Source of the DNA: Eubacterium sp. UBA4343
GTDB lineage: Bacteria; Bacillota; Clostridia; Lachnospirales; Lachnospiraceae
NCBI GenBank assembly: GCA_002394235.1
Contig: DGTF01000023.1
Span: 1-20,201, forward strand
Length of the DNA stretch: 20,201 nt
Direction: 5' to 3'
Position numbers and translations under genes: made by a program
Notes under the pieces: model-generated
Databases searched by the model: none
What the model was told of the DNA's origin: nothing
What the model saw: only the letters and a program-made list of their open reading frames with translations
In this document: in pieces, positions 1 through 8,300 of the stretch
How positions within the stretch are numbered: the stretch's first letter is position 1
Layout: every line of letters begins with the position of its first letter

Positions 1-1209
1 GAAGTTGCATGGCAGGCACATTTCGTAAGAAATATGTTCATCAAGCCGAATGCCGAGGAAGAGGCAAACTTTGAGCCGGATTTCGTTGTCTACAACGCAT
101 CCAAGGCAAAAGTTGAGAATTACAAAGAGCTTGGCCTGAACTCCGAGACAGCCGTTGTCTTCAACGTAACCTCCAAGGAGCAGGTTATTATCAATACCTG
201 GTACGGCGGAGAGATGAAGAAGGGTATGTTCTCTATGATGAACTACTTCATGCCGCTGAGGGGCATCGCATCCATGCACTGCTCCGCAAACACAGACCTG
301 AACGGCAAGAACACAGCTGTATTCTTCGGCCTGTCCGGAACCGGCAAGACCACACTTTCCACTGATCCGAAGCGTCTGCTGATCGGTGATGATGAGCACG
401 GCTGGGACGACAACGGAGTATTCAACTATGAGGGCGGATGCTACGCAAAGGTTATCAACCTGGACAAGGATTCTGAGCCGGATATCTATAACGCAATCAG
501 AAGAGATGCTCTTCTTGAGAACGTAACGGTAGACAAGAACGGAAAGATTGATTTCACGGACAAGAGCGTCACAGAGAACACCCGTGTGTCCTATCCGATC
601 GATCACATTGAGAAGATCGTAAAGCCGATTTCTCACGGCCCGGCAGCACAGAATGTCATCTTCCTTTCTGCCGATGCATTCGGAGTTCTTCCGCCGGTAT
701 CTATTCTGACACCGGAGCAGACAAAATATTATTTCCTGTCCGGATTCACTGCAAAGCTTGCAGGAACCGAGCGTGGAATCACTGAGCCGACACCGACCTT
801 CTCTGCGTGCTTCGGACAGGCATTCCTTGAGCTGCATCCGACTAAATATGCAGAGGAACTGGTCAAGAGAATGGAGCAGAGCGGAGCAAAGGCTTATCTT
901 GTGAATACCGGATGGAACGGAACCGGAAAGCGTATCTCCATCAAGGATACTCGTGGTATCATCGATGCCATCTTGAACGGGGATGTTCTGAAGGCACCGA
1001 CAAAGAAGATCCCATACTTCGATTTTGAGGTTCCGACAGAGCTTCCGGGTGTTGACAGCAGCATTCTTGATCCTCGCGATACCTATGCTTCCGCATCTGA
1101 GTGGGATGAGAAGGCAAAGGATCTTGCGGCGAGATTCATCAAGAACTTTGCAAAATATGAGGGCAACGAAGCGGGTAAGGCTCTGGTCTCCGCAGGTCCG
1201 CAGCTCTGA
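1..1209 (+). CDS. pckA: Phosphoenolpyruvate carboxykinase (ATP), 5'-truncated by window edge
   Basis: ATP-dependent PEP carboxykinase, which interconverts oxaloacetate and PEP with release or fixation of CO2 in the cytosol. In fermentative Clostridia it often runs towards oxaloacetate. The reading frame is open from base 1, beginning [13 protein letters not shown], an internal family motif, so the true start lies upstream; 402 residues are visible against roughly 530 for the family. The nucleotide-binding P-loop [11 protein letters not shown] lies near visible residue 110, followed by the metal-binding segment [12 protein letters not shown]. The later stretch [18 protein letters not shown] and the segment [11 protein letters not shown] are also typical. 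The gene ends in TGA. It is followed after 124 bases by mscL, with no convincing terminator between them. Identification is secure; only the N-terminus is missing. Confidence 0.97.
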   Translation, partial: EVAWQAHFVRNMFIKPNAEEEANFEPDFVVYNASKAKVENYKELGLNSETAVVFNVTSKEQVIINTWYGGEMKKGMFSMMNYFMPLRGIASMHCSANTDLNGKNTAVFFGLSGTGKTTLSTDPKRLLIGDDEHGWDDNGVFNYEGGCYAKVINLDKDSEPDIYNAIRRDALLENVTVDKNGKIDFTDKSVTENTRVSYPIDHIEKIVKPISHGPAAQNVIFLSADAFGVLPPVSILTPEQTKYYFLSGFTAKLAGTERGITEPTPTFSACFGQAFLELHPTKYAEELVKRMEQSGAKAYLVNTGWNGTGKRISIKDTRGIIDAILNGDVLKAPTKKIPYFDFEVPTELPGVDSSILDPRDTYASASEWDEKAKDLAARFIKNFAKYEGNEAGKALVSAGPQL

Positions 1210-1333
1210 TCGACAATCGGACTTATACAGTGTGCGGCACAGGAGAATTGATTATAATCAGATTAAACCAGAGTGAGCAGAACGCCGGAAGAAACAGTTA
1301 CTTTAACGGTTAAGACCAGAGGAGGAAGAACCA

Positions 1334-1780
1334 ATGAAAGGATTTATGAAGGAATTTAAGGCGTTTATTTCGCGCGGCAATGTCATGGATATGGCAGTCG
1401 GCATTATCATCGGCAGTGCTTTTACCGCAATTGTAAACGCGCTGGTGAACAACATCATTATGCCGCTGATTTCTGTGATAACCGGCGGCATCAGCTTTGA
1501 TCAGTGGAATATTACGATGGGTGCGGGAAAGGATGCACCGGTACTTGGACTTGGCGCATTTATCGCTGCCGTGATCAATTTCCTGCTCATTGCGCTGGTG
1601 CTGTTCATGGTTATCAAAACGATCAACAAGATGCATGAGGGTGCCGACAGACTTGTCGGAAAACAGAAGGAAGAGGAAAAGCCGGTCACGAAGATCTGCC
1701 CGTACTGCAAGTCTGAGATTCCGCTTGAGGCTACAAGATGTCCGCACTGCACCTCTCAGCTTGACAAAGAGGAAGCATAA
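1334..1780 (+). CDS. mscL: Large-conductance mechanosensitive channel MscL with C-terminal zinc ribbon
   Basis: Homopentameric membrane channel that opens under membrane tension to release solutes on hypo-osmotic shock. The N-terminal helix MKGFMKEFKAFISRGNVMDM and the following TM1 (about residues 18-45, AVGIIIGSAFTAIVNALVNN) are classic MscL. A periplasmic loop follows, then TM2 (about residues 73-95, AFIAAVINFLLIALVLFMVI). After a charged linker the protein ends in a four-cysteine zinc ribbon (C122, C125, C136, C139: CPYC and CPHC knuckles). This is absent from E. coli MscL but, from memory, is seen in clostridial members. Total length is 148 residues. The start is supported by AGAGGAGGAAG about 9 bases upstream of the ATG. 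No clear terminator follows; a weak hairpin near 1815-1836 lacks a T-tract. Confidence 0.95.
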   Translation: MKGFMKEFKAFISRGNVMDMAVGIIIGSAFTAIVNALVNNIIMPLISVITGGISFDQWNITMGAGKDAPVLGLGAFIAAVINFLLIALVLFMVIKTINKMHEGADRLVGKQKEEEKPVTKICPYCKSEIPLEATRCPHCTSQLDKEEA

Positions 1781-1898
1781 AGAAGTATACGGAGGGGAGT
1801 ACTGGAGGTGAGAAGGATCTGTTTTTGTACGAAACAGTCGTCGAAAATAGTAAAAACGCATAATAAAATATAAAAGATAAGGCAATCCTTTGAACAAC

Positions 1899-1927
1899 TT
1901 GCCATATCATGCGTGATGAACTATAAT
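1899..1927 (+). promoter_or_regulatory. Sigma-A promoter of the DUF3048 lipoprotein gene
   Basis: TTGCCA (1899-1904), a 17-base spacer, then a perfect TATAAT (1922-1927). The predicted transcription start falls around 1933-1935, which is the first base of the TTGGCTG repeat array. The heptamers would therefore form the very 5' end of a roughly 200-base untranslated leader. Confidence 0.75.
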
Positions 1928-1934
1928 GTGATTG

Positions 1935-1983
1935 TTGGCTGTTGGCTGTTGGCTGTTGGCTGTTGGCTGTTGGCTGTTGGCTG
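1935..1983 (+). repeat. Seven perfect tandem copies of TTGGCTG
   Basis: Forty-nine bases made of seven identical heptamers with no mismatch. They start 7 bases after the -10 box at 1922-1927 and sit in the initially transcribed region ahead of the DUF3048 gene. A short frame through the array would encode a Leu-Ala-Val-Gly-Cys-Trp repeat, but nothing supports its translation. Perfect short repeats like this commonly change copy number by slipped-strand replication. Confidence 0.97.
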
Positions 1984-2137
1984 TGCGCGGCACGCAGCTG
2001 TCCGCAGGAGGCATTGGTACACAGGCTGTCCGTGCAAGGTATCGGTGCAGAGATAACAGCATCAACACTGGCATCAGGATATCTTTGCAGAGATGGAGGA
2101 TATCCTTACAAAGACAGGAATTGGGGGATTTGAACGA

Positions 2138-3253
2138 TTGAGAAAGAAATATATTATGGCTTTGTTATGTCTGACGATTGGCGCGGGGCTTGCCGCAGGG
2201 TGCGGGAGGGCGGAAACTGTTGATGACTCGGTAGCACTGGTCACCGCTACGCCATCACCGACCGGCACTCCGACGGTTACGCCTTCCGCGACACCGACTT
2301 CGACGCCTGAGGAGACTCCGACGGAAGCTCCGAAGGCGGAGAGTACACTTCCGGAAGGGCAGATGTACAGTTACCTGACCGGAGAACCGATAGATACTGC
2401 CGCAGGATCCAGAAGACCGATAGCGATCATGATCAACAACCTGCAGCCTGCGGTTCCGCAATCCGGCATCAATCAGGCGGACCTCTTGTATGAAATTGAA
2501 GTAGAGGGAAATATCACACGTCTGATGGCAGTGTTCCAGGATCCTTCCAATATCGGGAAGATCGGACCTGTGAGAAGTGCGCGCCCGTATTTTGTATATT
2601 TTGCGATGGATAACGAGGCGGTTTATTCCCATTATGGGTGGAGCCAGCAGGCACAGGATCTGATCACTTCTCAGAACATGGAGGACATCAATGGAATGAC
2701 TGCGGGCGGGTTTTACCGCTCGGAGGATCGTAAGGCACCTCACAATGTTTATGTCGCGGGATCCTCTCTGACAGGTGACGCAGACAGCCTTGGCTATAAC
2801 AGGGCTTACCCCGAGGGCTATGCGCCGAATCTTGCATTTAATACCACGGATACGGACATCAGCGGAGAGGTGGCGAATACCGTTCACATTCCGTTCAAGT
2901 ACGATGATCCTTATTTTGTGTTCAATACAGAGGACCGGCAGTACTACCGGTATGAGTACGGCTCGGAGCACATAGATCAGGAGACGGGTGAGCAGCTGAA
3001 GTTCAAGAACATCATCGTACAGTATGTCAGTCAGTGGCATCTGGACGATAATGTGCATCTCGATATGAATCTGTTCACCTCAGGGACAGGTGTATTTTTC
3101 ACGGATGGAAAAGCCATTCCGATTACATGGGAGAAAGCCGATCAGAATGACAATACGGAATATTTTGACAGCAGCGGCAATAAGATCACGCTGAATCCCG
3201 GCAAGACCATGTTTGAGATTTGTTCGGATAAGAATTCAGCCAGCTGGTCCTGA
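2138..3253 (+). CDS. DUF3048 domain lipoprotein (YerB-like)
   Basis: Predicted surface lipoprotein of the DUF3048 family (B. subtilis YerB is a member as I recall); its biochemical function is unknown. I chose the TTG at 2138 because GGGGGA lies about 9 bases upstream and this start gives a good signal peptide: MRKKY, a hydrophobic core, then the lipobox LAAGC with Cys22 as lipidation site. An ATG at 2093 would extend the protein by 15 residues but has no ribosome site. A Thr/Pro/Ser/Glu-rich linker (about residues 30-70) precedes the DUF3048 N-terminal domain, visible as RRPIAIMINNLQPAVPQSGI, QADLLYEIEVEGNITR and IGPVRSARPYFV. The C-terminal domain follows from about residue 285 (NIIVQYVSQWHLDD through GTGVFFTDGKAIPITW). 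Total length is 371 residues. It is transcribed on its own from the promoter at 1899 after a leader of about 200 bases. Confidence 0.88.
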   Translation: MRKKYIMALLCLTIGAGLAAGCGRAETVDDSVALVTATPSPTGTPTVTPSATPTSTPEETPTEAPKAESTLPEGQMYSYLTGEPIDTAAGSRRPIAIMINNLQPAVPQSGINQADLLYEIEVEGNITRLMAVFQDPSNIGKIGPVRSARPYFVYFAMDNEAVYSHYGWSQQAQDLITSQNMEDINGMTAGGFYRSEDRKAPHNVYVAGSSLTGDADSLGYNRAYPEGYAPNLAFNTTDTDISGEVANTVHIPFKYDDPYFVFNTEDRQYYRYEYGSEHIDQETGEQLKFKNIIVQYVSQWHLDDNVHLDMNLFTSGTGVFFTDGKAIPITWEKADQNDNTEYFDSSGNKITLNPGKTMFEICSDKNSASWS

Positions 3254-3270
3254 TCCGGCCGGAGCAGAAG

Positions 3271-3307
3271 GCCTCATCCGCTCACACAAGGTGTGAAGCG
3301 GTGGGGC
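3271..3307 (+). terminator. Stem-loop after the lipoprotein gene, no clear T-tract
   Basis: The arms GCCTCA-T-CCGCTCACAC and GTGTG-A-AGCGGTGGGGC pair around an AAG loop, giving about 16 base pairs with two single-base bulges and one G-U pair. It lies 18 bases past the stop codon. No run of T follows, so it may stabilise or process the transcript 3' end rather than terminate on its own. Confidence 0.4.
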
Positions 3308-3393
3308 GAATGCCGCGACAAACCTGATGATGGTATCTTTGCGCGCAAGTCCGGTTTGCCATTTGAAAAATCTATGGCAGGTATGCCTTCCGG

Positions 3394-3422
3394 TTGACAA
3401 CCTTTGGAACGATTTATAGAAT
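3394..3422 (+). promoter_or_regulatory. Strong sigma-A promoter in the lipoprotein-folA intergenic region
   Basis: A perfect TTGACA (3394-3399), a 17-base spacer, then TAGAAT (3417-3422), predicting a start near 3429. It is one of the best promoters in the window, yet an intrinsic terminator at 3505-3531 lies only about 100 bases downstream. It therefore makes a short RNA, or a leader for folA that is subject to attenuation. Confidence 0.75.
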
Positions 3423-3428
3423 AGAAGC

Positions 3429-3531
3429 TGAATGGAAATGCCTGCAGGAGCAGCGGGGATCTTCAGGATGGCAGCCTTGTTATCTGACCGTTGCGGCCGG
3501 CAGAAGATCTGTGAGAAACAGGTCTTTTTTT
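3429..3531 (+). ncRNA. Putative short terminated RNA or attenuation leader upstream of folA
   Basis: A transcript of about 100 bases is bounded by the promoter at 3394-3422 and the terminator at 3505-3531. Within it, 3457-3464 (GGATCTTC) can pair with 3503-3510 (GAAGATCT), which is the 5' arm of the terminator. The two folds exclude each other, as in an antiterminator/terminator switch. I do not recognise a known riboswitch class; it lacks the small SRP RNA and c-di-GMP consensus sequences I looked for. A 38-codon frame from ATG at 3432 runs through it without a ribosome site. Its position suggests a link to folA, but it could equally be an independent small RNA. Confidence 0.45.
3505..3531 (+). 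terminator. Intrinsic terminator of the short intergenic RNA
   Basis: Stem AGATCTGT / ACAGGTCT (eight pairs, one of them G-U) with loop GAGAA, followed directly by seven T. This is a canonical Rho-independent terminator on the plus strand. Confidence 0.8.
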
Positions 3532-3660
3532 ATTTACGCGAACAGTGAGCCGCAGCCGAATGCGAAGTATTCGTGTGCGGCGAGCGTCGCGATAGCGAGA
3601 TAAAACTCGCGCAGCGTGTTTTATCTCGTTTATGCAAAGAGCGAATCGCAGTCAGGCACG
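3530..3660 (+). repeat. Structured dispersed repeat element, copy 1
   Basis: Bases 3530-3570 are identical over 41 bases to 20161-20201 at the window end. Both copies begin inside or directly after the T-tract of an intrinsic terminator. The element folds well. Arms GCCGCA (3549-3554) and TGCGGC (3576-3581) enclose GAAT (3558-3561) and ATTC (3569-3572). A second hairpin has 11 perfect pairs, 3596-3606 with 3618-3628. The right boundary is a guess because the second copy is cut off by the window edge. It is probably a genome-wide repeat family; no transposase is encoded. Confidence 0.7.
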
Positions 3661-3711
3661 GCGATCCGATGTGTTTTTTAAGAGATTGTACAATGATGAG
3701 GTGTTTGGATA

Positions 3712-4224
3712 GTGAAAGCAATTGTTTGTGCAGATCAGAAATGGGGAATCGGCAATCAGGGACATCTCCTGGTGAATATCCCTTCTGATATGAGGTTTTT
3801 TCGGGATACGACGATGGGTCATGTCGTGGTGATGGGAAGAAGAACTTATGACTCCCTTCCGGGCGGTCGGCCTCTGGAGGGAAGGGTGAACATTGTTTTG
3901 TCCAGAGATCCGAATTTTCATCCGGCAGGTGCTGTTGTAGTCCGGAGCAAAAGAGAGCTCTTAGAGGAGCTGAAGAAGTATAATACGGATGATATCTTTA
4001 TCATCGGTGGCACCTCGGTATATGAACTGATGCTTCCATTCTGTGATGAGGTTCTGGTAACAAGGGTTAATTTGATTTACCAGGCGGACAGCTATTTTCC
4101 AAATCTTGATTATATGCCTGAATGGGAACTGGCAGAGGAAAGCGAGGAACAGACCTGCTTTGATATCGAGTTTGTTTTTCGAAAATACCGCAGGAAGTAT
4201 CACACCGCGTTTCCTGAAATGTAG
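3712..4224 (+). CDS. folA: Dihydrofolate reductase
   Basis: Reduces dihydrofolate to tetrahydrofolate with NADPH, supplying one-carbon carriers for thymidylate and purine synthesis; cytosolic. The start is GTG, with a GATGAGGTG ribosome site about 9 bases upstream. At 170 residues it is the usual length. The N-terminal strand and Met20-type loop (IVCADQKWGIGNQGHLLVNI), the catalytic acid D26 in PSDMRFF, the NADPH segment VVVMGRRTYDSLP and the late motif IIGGTSVYELML are all present. It is followed 49 bases later by ispG and then polC on the same strand, so the three probably share a transcript. Upstream lie the structured repeat and the terminated short RNA. Read-through past that terminator would transcribe folA. 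Confidence 0.95.
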   Translation: MKAIVCADQKWGIGNQGHLLVNIPSDMRFFRDTTMGHVVVMGRRTYDSLPGGRPLEGRVNIVLSRDPNFHPAGAVVVRSKRELLEELKKYNTDDIFIIGGTSVYELMLPFCDEVLVTRVNLIYQADSYFPNLDYMPEWELAEESEEQTCFDIEFVFRKYRRKYHTAFPEM

Positions 4225-4273
4225 AGGGCAGAAGGCAGAGGCAGATGCTGCAGCAAACGAAAGGAATTTGTTT

Positions 4274-5329
4274 ATGAAGACGAAAACAGTGCGCATCGGA
4301 GACAGAGTGATCGGCGGCGGAAATCCGATCCTGATTCAGTCGATGACAAATACGAGGACGGAGGATGTGGGAGCGACGGTTGCACAGATCCGTGCGCTGA
4401 CAAAGGCGGGATGCGATATCATCCGCTGCACGGTTCCGACGATGGAAGCCGCGGAGGCGCTCACAGAGATAAAGAAACAGATTGCGATACCGCTTGTTGC
4501 GGATATTCATTTTGATTACCGGCTGGCGATTGCGGCGATGGAGCACGGAGCGGACAAGGTACGCATCAATCCCGGGAACATCGGAAGCTCCGACAGGGTG
4601 CGCGCGGTTGTAGACTGCGCGAAGGAGAGGAAAATTCCGATCCGTGTCGGAGTTAACAGCGGCTCGCTGGAGAAGGATCTGCTGGAGAAGTACGGCGGTG
4701 TAACTGCTGAGGCGCTTGTGGAAAGCGCGTTGAAGCAGACTGCCATCATTGAGGACATGGGGTATGATAACCTCGTCATCAGCATTAAGTCGTCGAATGT
4801 CATGATGTGCGCGAAGGCACATGAGTTGATATCGAAAAGGACAGATCACCCGCTTCATGTGGGCATCACCGAGGCCGGGACACTTTATTCCGGCAATCTG
4901 AAATCGGCGATCGGACTTGGCATCATTCTGTATCAGGGAATCGGTGATACCATCCGTGTATCGCTGACGGGAGATCCTCTTGAGGAGATCCGGACCGCGA
5001 AGTTTATCCTTCGGACGCTCGGACTTCGGAAGGGAGGCATTGAGGTGGTATCCTGTCCGACCTGCGGAAGAACGCAGATCGATCTGATCCATCTGGCAAA
5101 TGAAGTAGAAAAGATGACAGAGAACTATCCGCTGAATCTGAAGGTGGCGGTGATGGGATGCGTTGTAAACGGACCCGGGGAAGCGAGAGAGGCGGATCTG
5201 GGAATCGCCGGAGGAAAGGGAGAGGGACTTTTGATCCGCAGGGGCGAAATCATCCGAAAGGTTCCGGAGGATCAGCTCCTGGATGCTCTCAGAGATGAAC
5301 TGGAACATTGGGAGGATCCCGGATTGTGA
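4274..5329 (+). CDS. ispG: 4-hydroxy-3-methylbut-2-en-1-yl diphosphate synthase (IspG/GcpE)
   Basis: [4Fe-4S] enzyme of the MEP pathway that converts MEcPP to HMBPP, the penultimate step to IPP and DMAPP. The start is the ATG at 4274, preceded by AAGGAA, giving MKTKTVRIGDRVIGGG. An in-frame ATG further upstream would lie inside folA and add non-family sequence. The TIM-barrel part opens with PILIQSMTNTRTEDV and includes VADIHFDYRLA and KVRINPGNIG. The C-terminal iron-sulfur domain has the three cluster cysteines C261, C264 (SCPTCGRT) and C296 (GCVVNGPGE), plus the fourth ligand E303. Length is 351 residues, normal for the family. It ends 19 bases before polC, within the folA-ispG-polC run. 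Confidence 0.96.
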   Translation: MKTKTVRIGDRVIGGGNPILIQSMTNTRTEDVGATVAQIRALTKAGCDIIRCTVPTMEAAEALTEIKKQIAIPLVADIHFDYRLAIAAMEHGADKVRINPGNIGSSDRVRAVVDCAKERKIPIRVGVNSGSLEKDLLEKYGGVTAEALVESALKQTAIIEDMGYDNLVISIKSSNVMMCAKAHELISKRTDHPLHVGITEAGTLYSGNLKSAIGLGIILYQGIGDTIRVSLTGDPLEEIRTAKFILRTLGLRKGGIEVVSCPTCGRTQIDLIHLANEVEKMTENYPLNLKVAVMGCVVNGPGEAREADLGIAGGKGEGLLIRRGEIIRKVPEDQLLDALRDELEHWEDPGL

Positions 5330-5348
5330 TTGGAGAGTCAGATCTCAG

Positions 5349-8300
5349 ATGAGTGAAACGCAAATTCTAGAAGAAAACGGAATGCAAGGGGAAACTGGAA
5401 TCCTGGAAGAAAAGGGAATGCAAAGAGAAACTGAAATCCATGGCGAGAAGGGAATCCGGAAGGAAACAGATATCCGGCAGGATTCAACAGGAAGTGCGGC
5501 AGATGCGGAGGCGCCGGAGAGCAGAAAGCTGACAGAGGCTTTTCCAAATCTGGAGCTCGAGGGGGAACTTGAGGAATATCTGCAGTTCGCGGTTGTGAGA
5601 AAGGCTGCATATAACCGGAAGCGCGGTGTTCTGCACATTTATCTGGAGAGCCCGCAGTGGATTCACAAAAAATATATCGATCAGCTGGAGAGGGAAATCC
5701 ATCGCCAGCTTTTTTCGGATGCTTCTTTTGCGGTGAAGGTCTCAGAGAAATTCCGCCTTTCCAGACAGTATAATCCGGAGAAAATGCTGGAGGTATACCG
5801 TACGAGCATTCTGTACGAGCTGAAGAAAAAGGATATCTTCCTGGCATACCTGTTCCGGACGGCGAAAATCAGTTTTCCTGAGGAAAATCTCATGCAGATC
5901 GGGCTGGAAGATTCTGTGATCGGACATGAGCGGTGCGCGGAGCTCACCCGTATTCTGGACCATATTTTCACGTATCGCTGCGGGCTGCCGATCGAGATCG
6001 CGACGGAATTCTATCCGGTGAAGGAATCGGAGGATCTGAAGCGAAGCGCGCAGCAGATGCGGGCGCAGGCAAAGCATATCTTCGAGAACTCCAGGGCAGG
6101 CCGGGAGAGGAACGGTATAGCGGAGACTGCCGGGGACGGAGACGGGAGTTCGGAGACCGGGAAGAGGGATTCTGCGGCTGTTTCGGGAAAGCCGGCGGAC
6201 GGGGGAACTCCGGCGACAGCTGGACGAGGCGGTTTCGGTGCCAGACAGGGCACCGGCGGAAAAGGACGTTTTTCACGGAGATCCGGAAGAGGCGGATTCG
6301 GCTTTGGCGACCGTCTGAAGATGGACGATGATCCGAATCTGATCTACGGAAGAAATTTCGATGAGGACAGCATTCCGATTGAGTCGATCGATGAGACAAC
6401 CTCGGAGGCTGTCATCAGAGGTCAGATTCTGTCGATGGACATGCGTGATCTGCGAAATGAGAAGGCACTCGTGATTTTTGCTGTCACCGATGATACGGAC
6501 ACCATCCAGGCAAAGATCTTTATTATGCAGTCGCAGAAGGAGGAACTTGCCGGAGAACTGAAGGCGGGGAAATTCATCAAGCTGAAGGGCAGGATCATGC
6601 TGGACAGCTACGAGCACGAATTGACGGTATCGACGGTGATCGGGATCCGGAAGTCGGTCAGCTTCCGGAAGGGACGCTATGACAGCAGTCCGGTGAAGCG
6701 CGTGGAGCTGCACTGCCACACGAAGATGAGTGATATGGACGGCATTACAGATGCCTCAAAGCTGGTACAGCGGGCGTACGACTGGGGCATGCCGGCAATC
6801 GCGATCACCGACCATGGGGTGGTTCAGGCCTTTCCCGAGGCAAACCATGCCCTCGAGGCTATTGATGAGTCTTATCAGAAAAAATACGCTGAGGAACATC
6901 CGGATGCGGACAAGAATGAGCTGAAAAAAGTCAGAGCACCCTTTAAGGTCATCTATGGCATGGAAGCGTATCTGGTGGACGATTTGAAAGGAATTGCCAC
7001 CGACAGCAGGGGACAGAGTCTTGAGGACAGCTACGTGGTTTTTGATATCGAGACAACCGGTCTGTCCAATCTGACATGCAAGATCATCGAGATTGGTGCC
7101 GTACGGGTGGAGAAGGGGGAGGTTGTCGACCGTTTCTCGGAATTTGTAAATCCCGAAGTCCCGATTCCCTTCCGGATCACAGAGCTGACCAGTATCACGG
7201 ATGAAATGGTACAGGACGCACCGACGATTGAGGTGATTCTTCCGAGATTTCGCGAATTTTGTAAAGGGGCTGTTCTCGTAGCTCACAACGCGGATTTCGA
7301 TACCGGATTTATCAAAATGGAGTGCCGGAGGCAGAAGATTGACTGGGAATTCACCTATGTGGATACTGTGGCGATGGCGCAGCTCCTTCTGCCGAACCTG
7401 TCCCGTTTCAAGCTGGATACGGTTGCCAAGGCGGTGGGTGTTTCTCTGGAACATCATCACCGTGCTGTGGATGACGCCGAATGTACGGCCTGGATTTTTG
7501 TGAAATTTGTGGCGATGCTTCGCGAACAGGGGATTAATGACCTGGATTCGCTGAACCGGGAAGGAAGCGTGAATCAGAACGCAATCCGCAAGATGAAATC
7601 CAGCCACGCGATCATTCTCGCAAAAAACGAGGCGGGCAGAGTAAATCTGTACCGCTGTGTATCCGAATCGCATCTGAAATACTTTAACCGTCAGGCGAAG
7701 CTTCCCAAGAGCTTTGTGCAGGAGCACCGCGAGGGGCTGATCATCGGATCCGCCTGTGTGGCCGGAGAACTCTACCAGGCATTGTTGAGGGGAGCGCCGG
7801 ATACGGAAATTGCGAAGATTGTGAACTTTTATGATTATCTCGAAATACAGCCGCTCGGAAACAATCGTTTTCTCATTGAGGACGAGAAAAACCCGGCGGT
7901 CAGCAGTGAGGAGGATCTCCAGGAGCTCAATCGGAAAATCATCCGGCTGGGAGAGCAGTTTCACAAGCCGGTCGTCGCTACCTGCGACGTTCATTTCATG
8001 GATCCGCAGGACGAGATTTACCGGCGGATTATCATGGCCGGAAAGAAATTCGCGGACGCGGACAATCAAGCACCGCTGTACCTTCGCACCACGGAAGAAA
8101 TGATGGACGAGTTTGCTTATCTGGGAGAAGAAAAGGCGAGGGAGGTTGTCATCGACAACACGAACAGAATCTGTGACATGATTGAGCGGATGAGTCCGAT
8201 TTACCCGAAAAAATGTCCTCCGGTTATTCCGCACTCTGACGAGATGCTCCGCACAATCTGCTACCGCCGGGCGCATGAAATCTACGGACCGGATCTTCCG

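Noticed and set aside
1230..1258. TATAAT at 1253-1258 as an mscL promoter
   Set aside because: No acceptable -35 at 16-18 bases upstream and no TGn extension in the right place.
1932..2141. Frames through the TTGGCTG array encoding Leu-Ala-Val-Gly-Cys-Trp repeats
   Set aside because: Low-complexity product of the heptamer, and the predicted transcription start leaves no room for a ribosome site.
2255..3058. 267-codon antisense frame opposite the DUF3048 gene
   Set aside because: Shadow of the lipoprotein gene; no family features.
3432..3548. 38-codon frame inside the short RNA as a leader peptide
   Set aside because: ATG lies only a few bases after the predicted transcription start with no ribosome site, and no run of a regulated amino acid is seen.
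4067..5308. 413-codon antisense frame opposite ispG
   Set aside because: ispG is unambiguous, with all cluster ligands present; the antisense frame shows no domain.
6756..8276. Long open frame (506 codons) antisense to polC
   Set aside because: Lies wholly opposite a clearly conserved gene, has no recognisable family and no ribosome site; it arises from the codon bias of polC.
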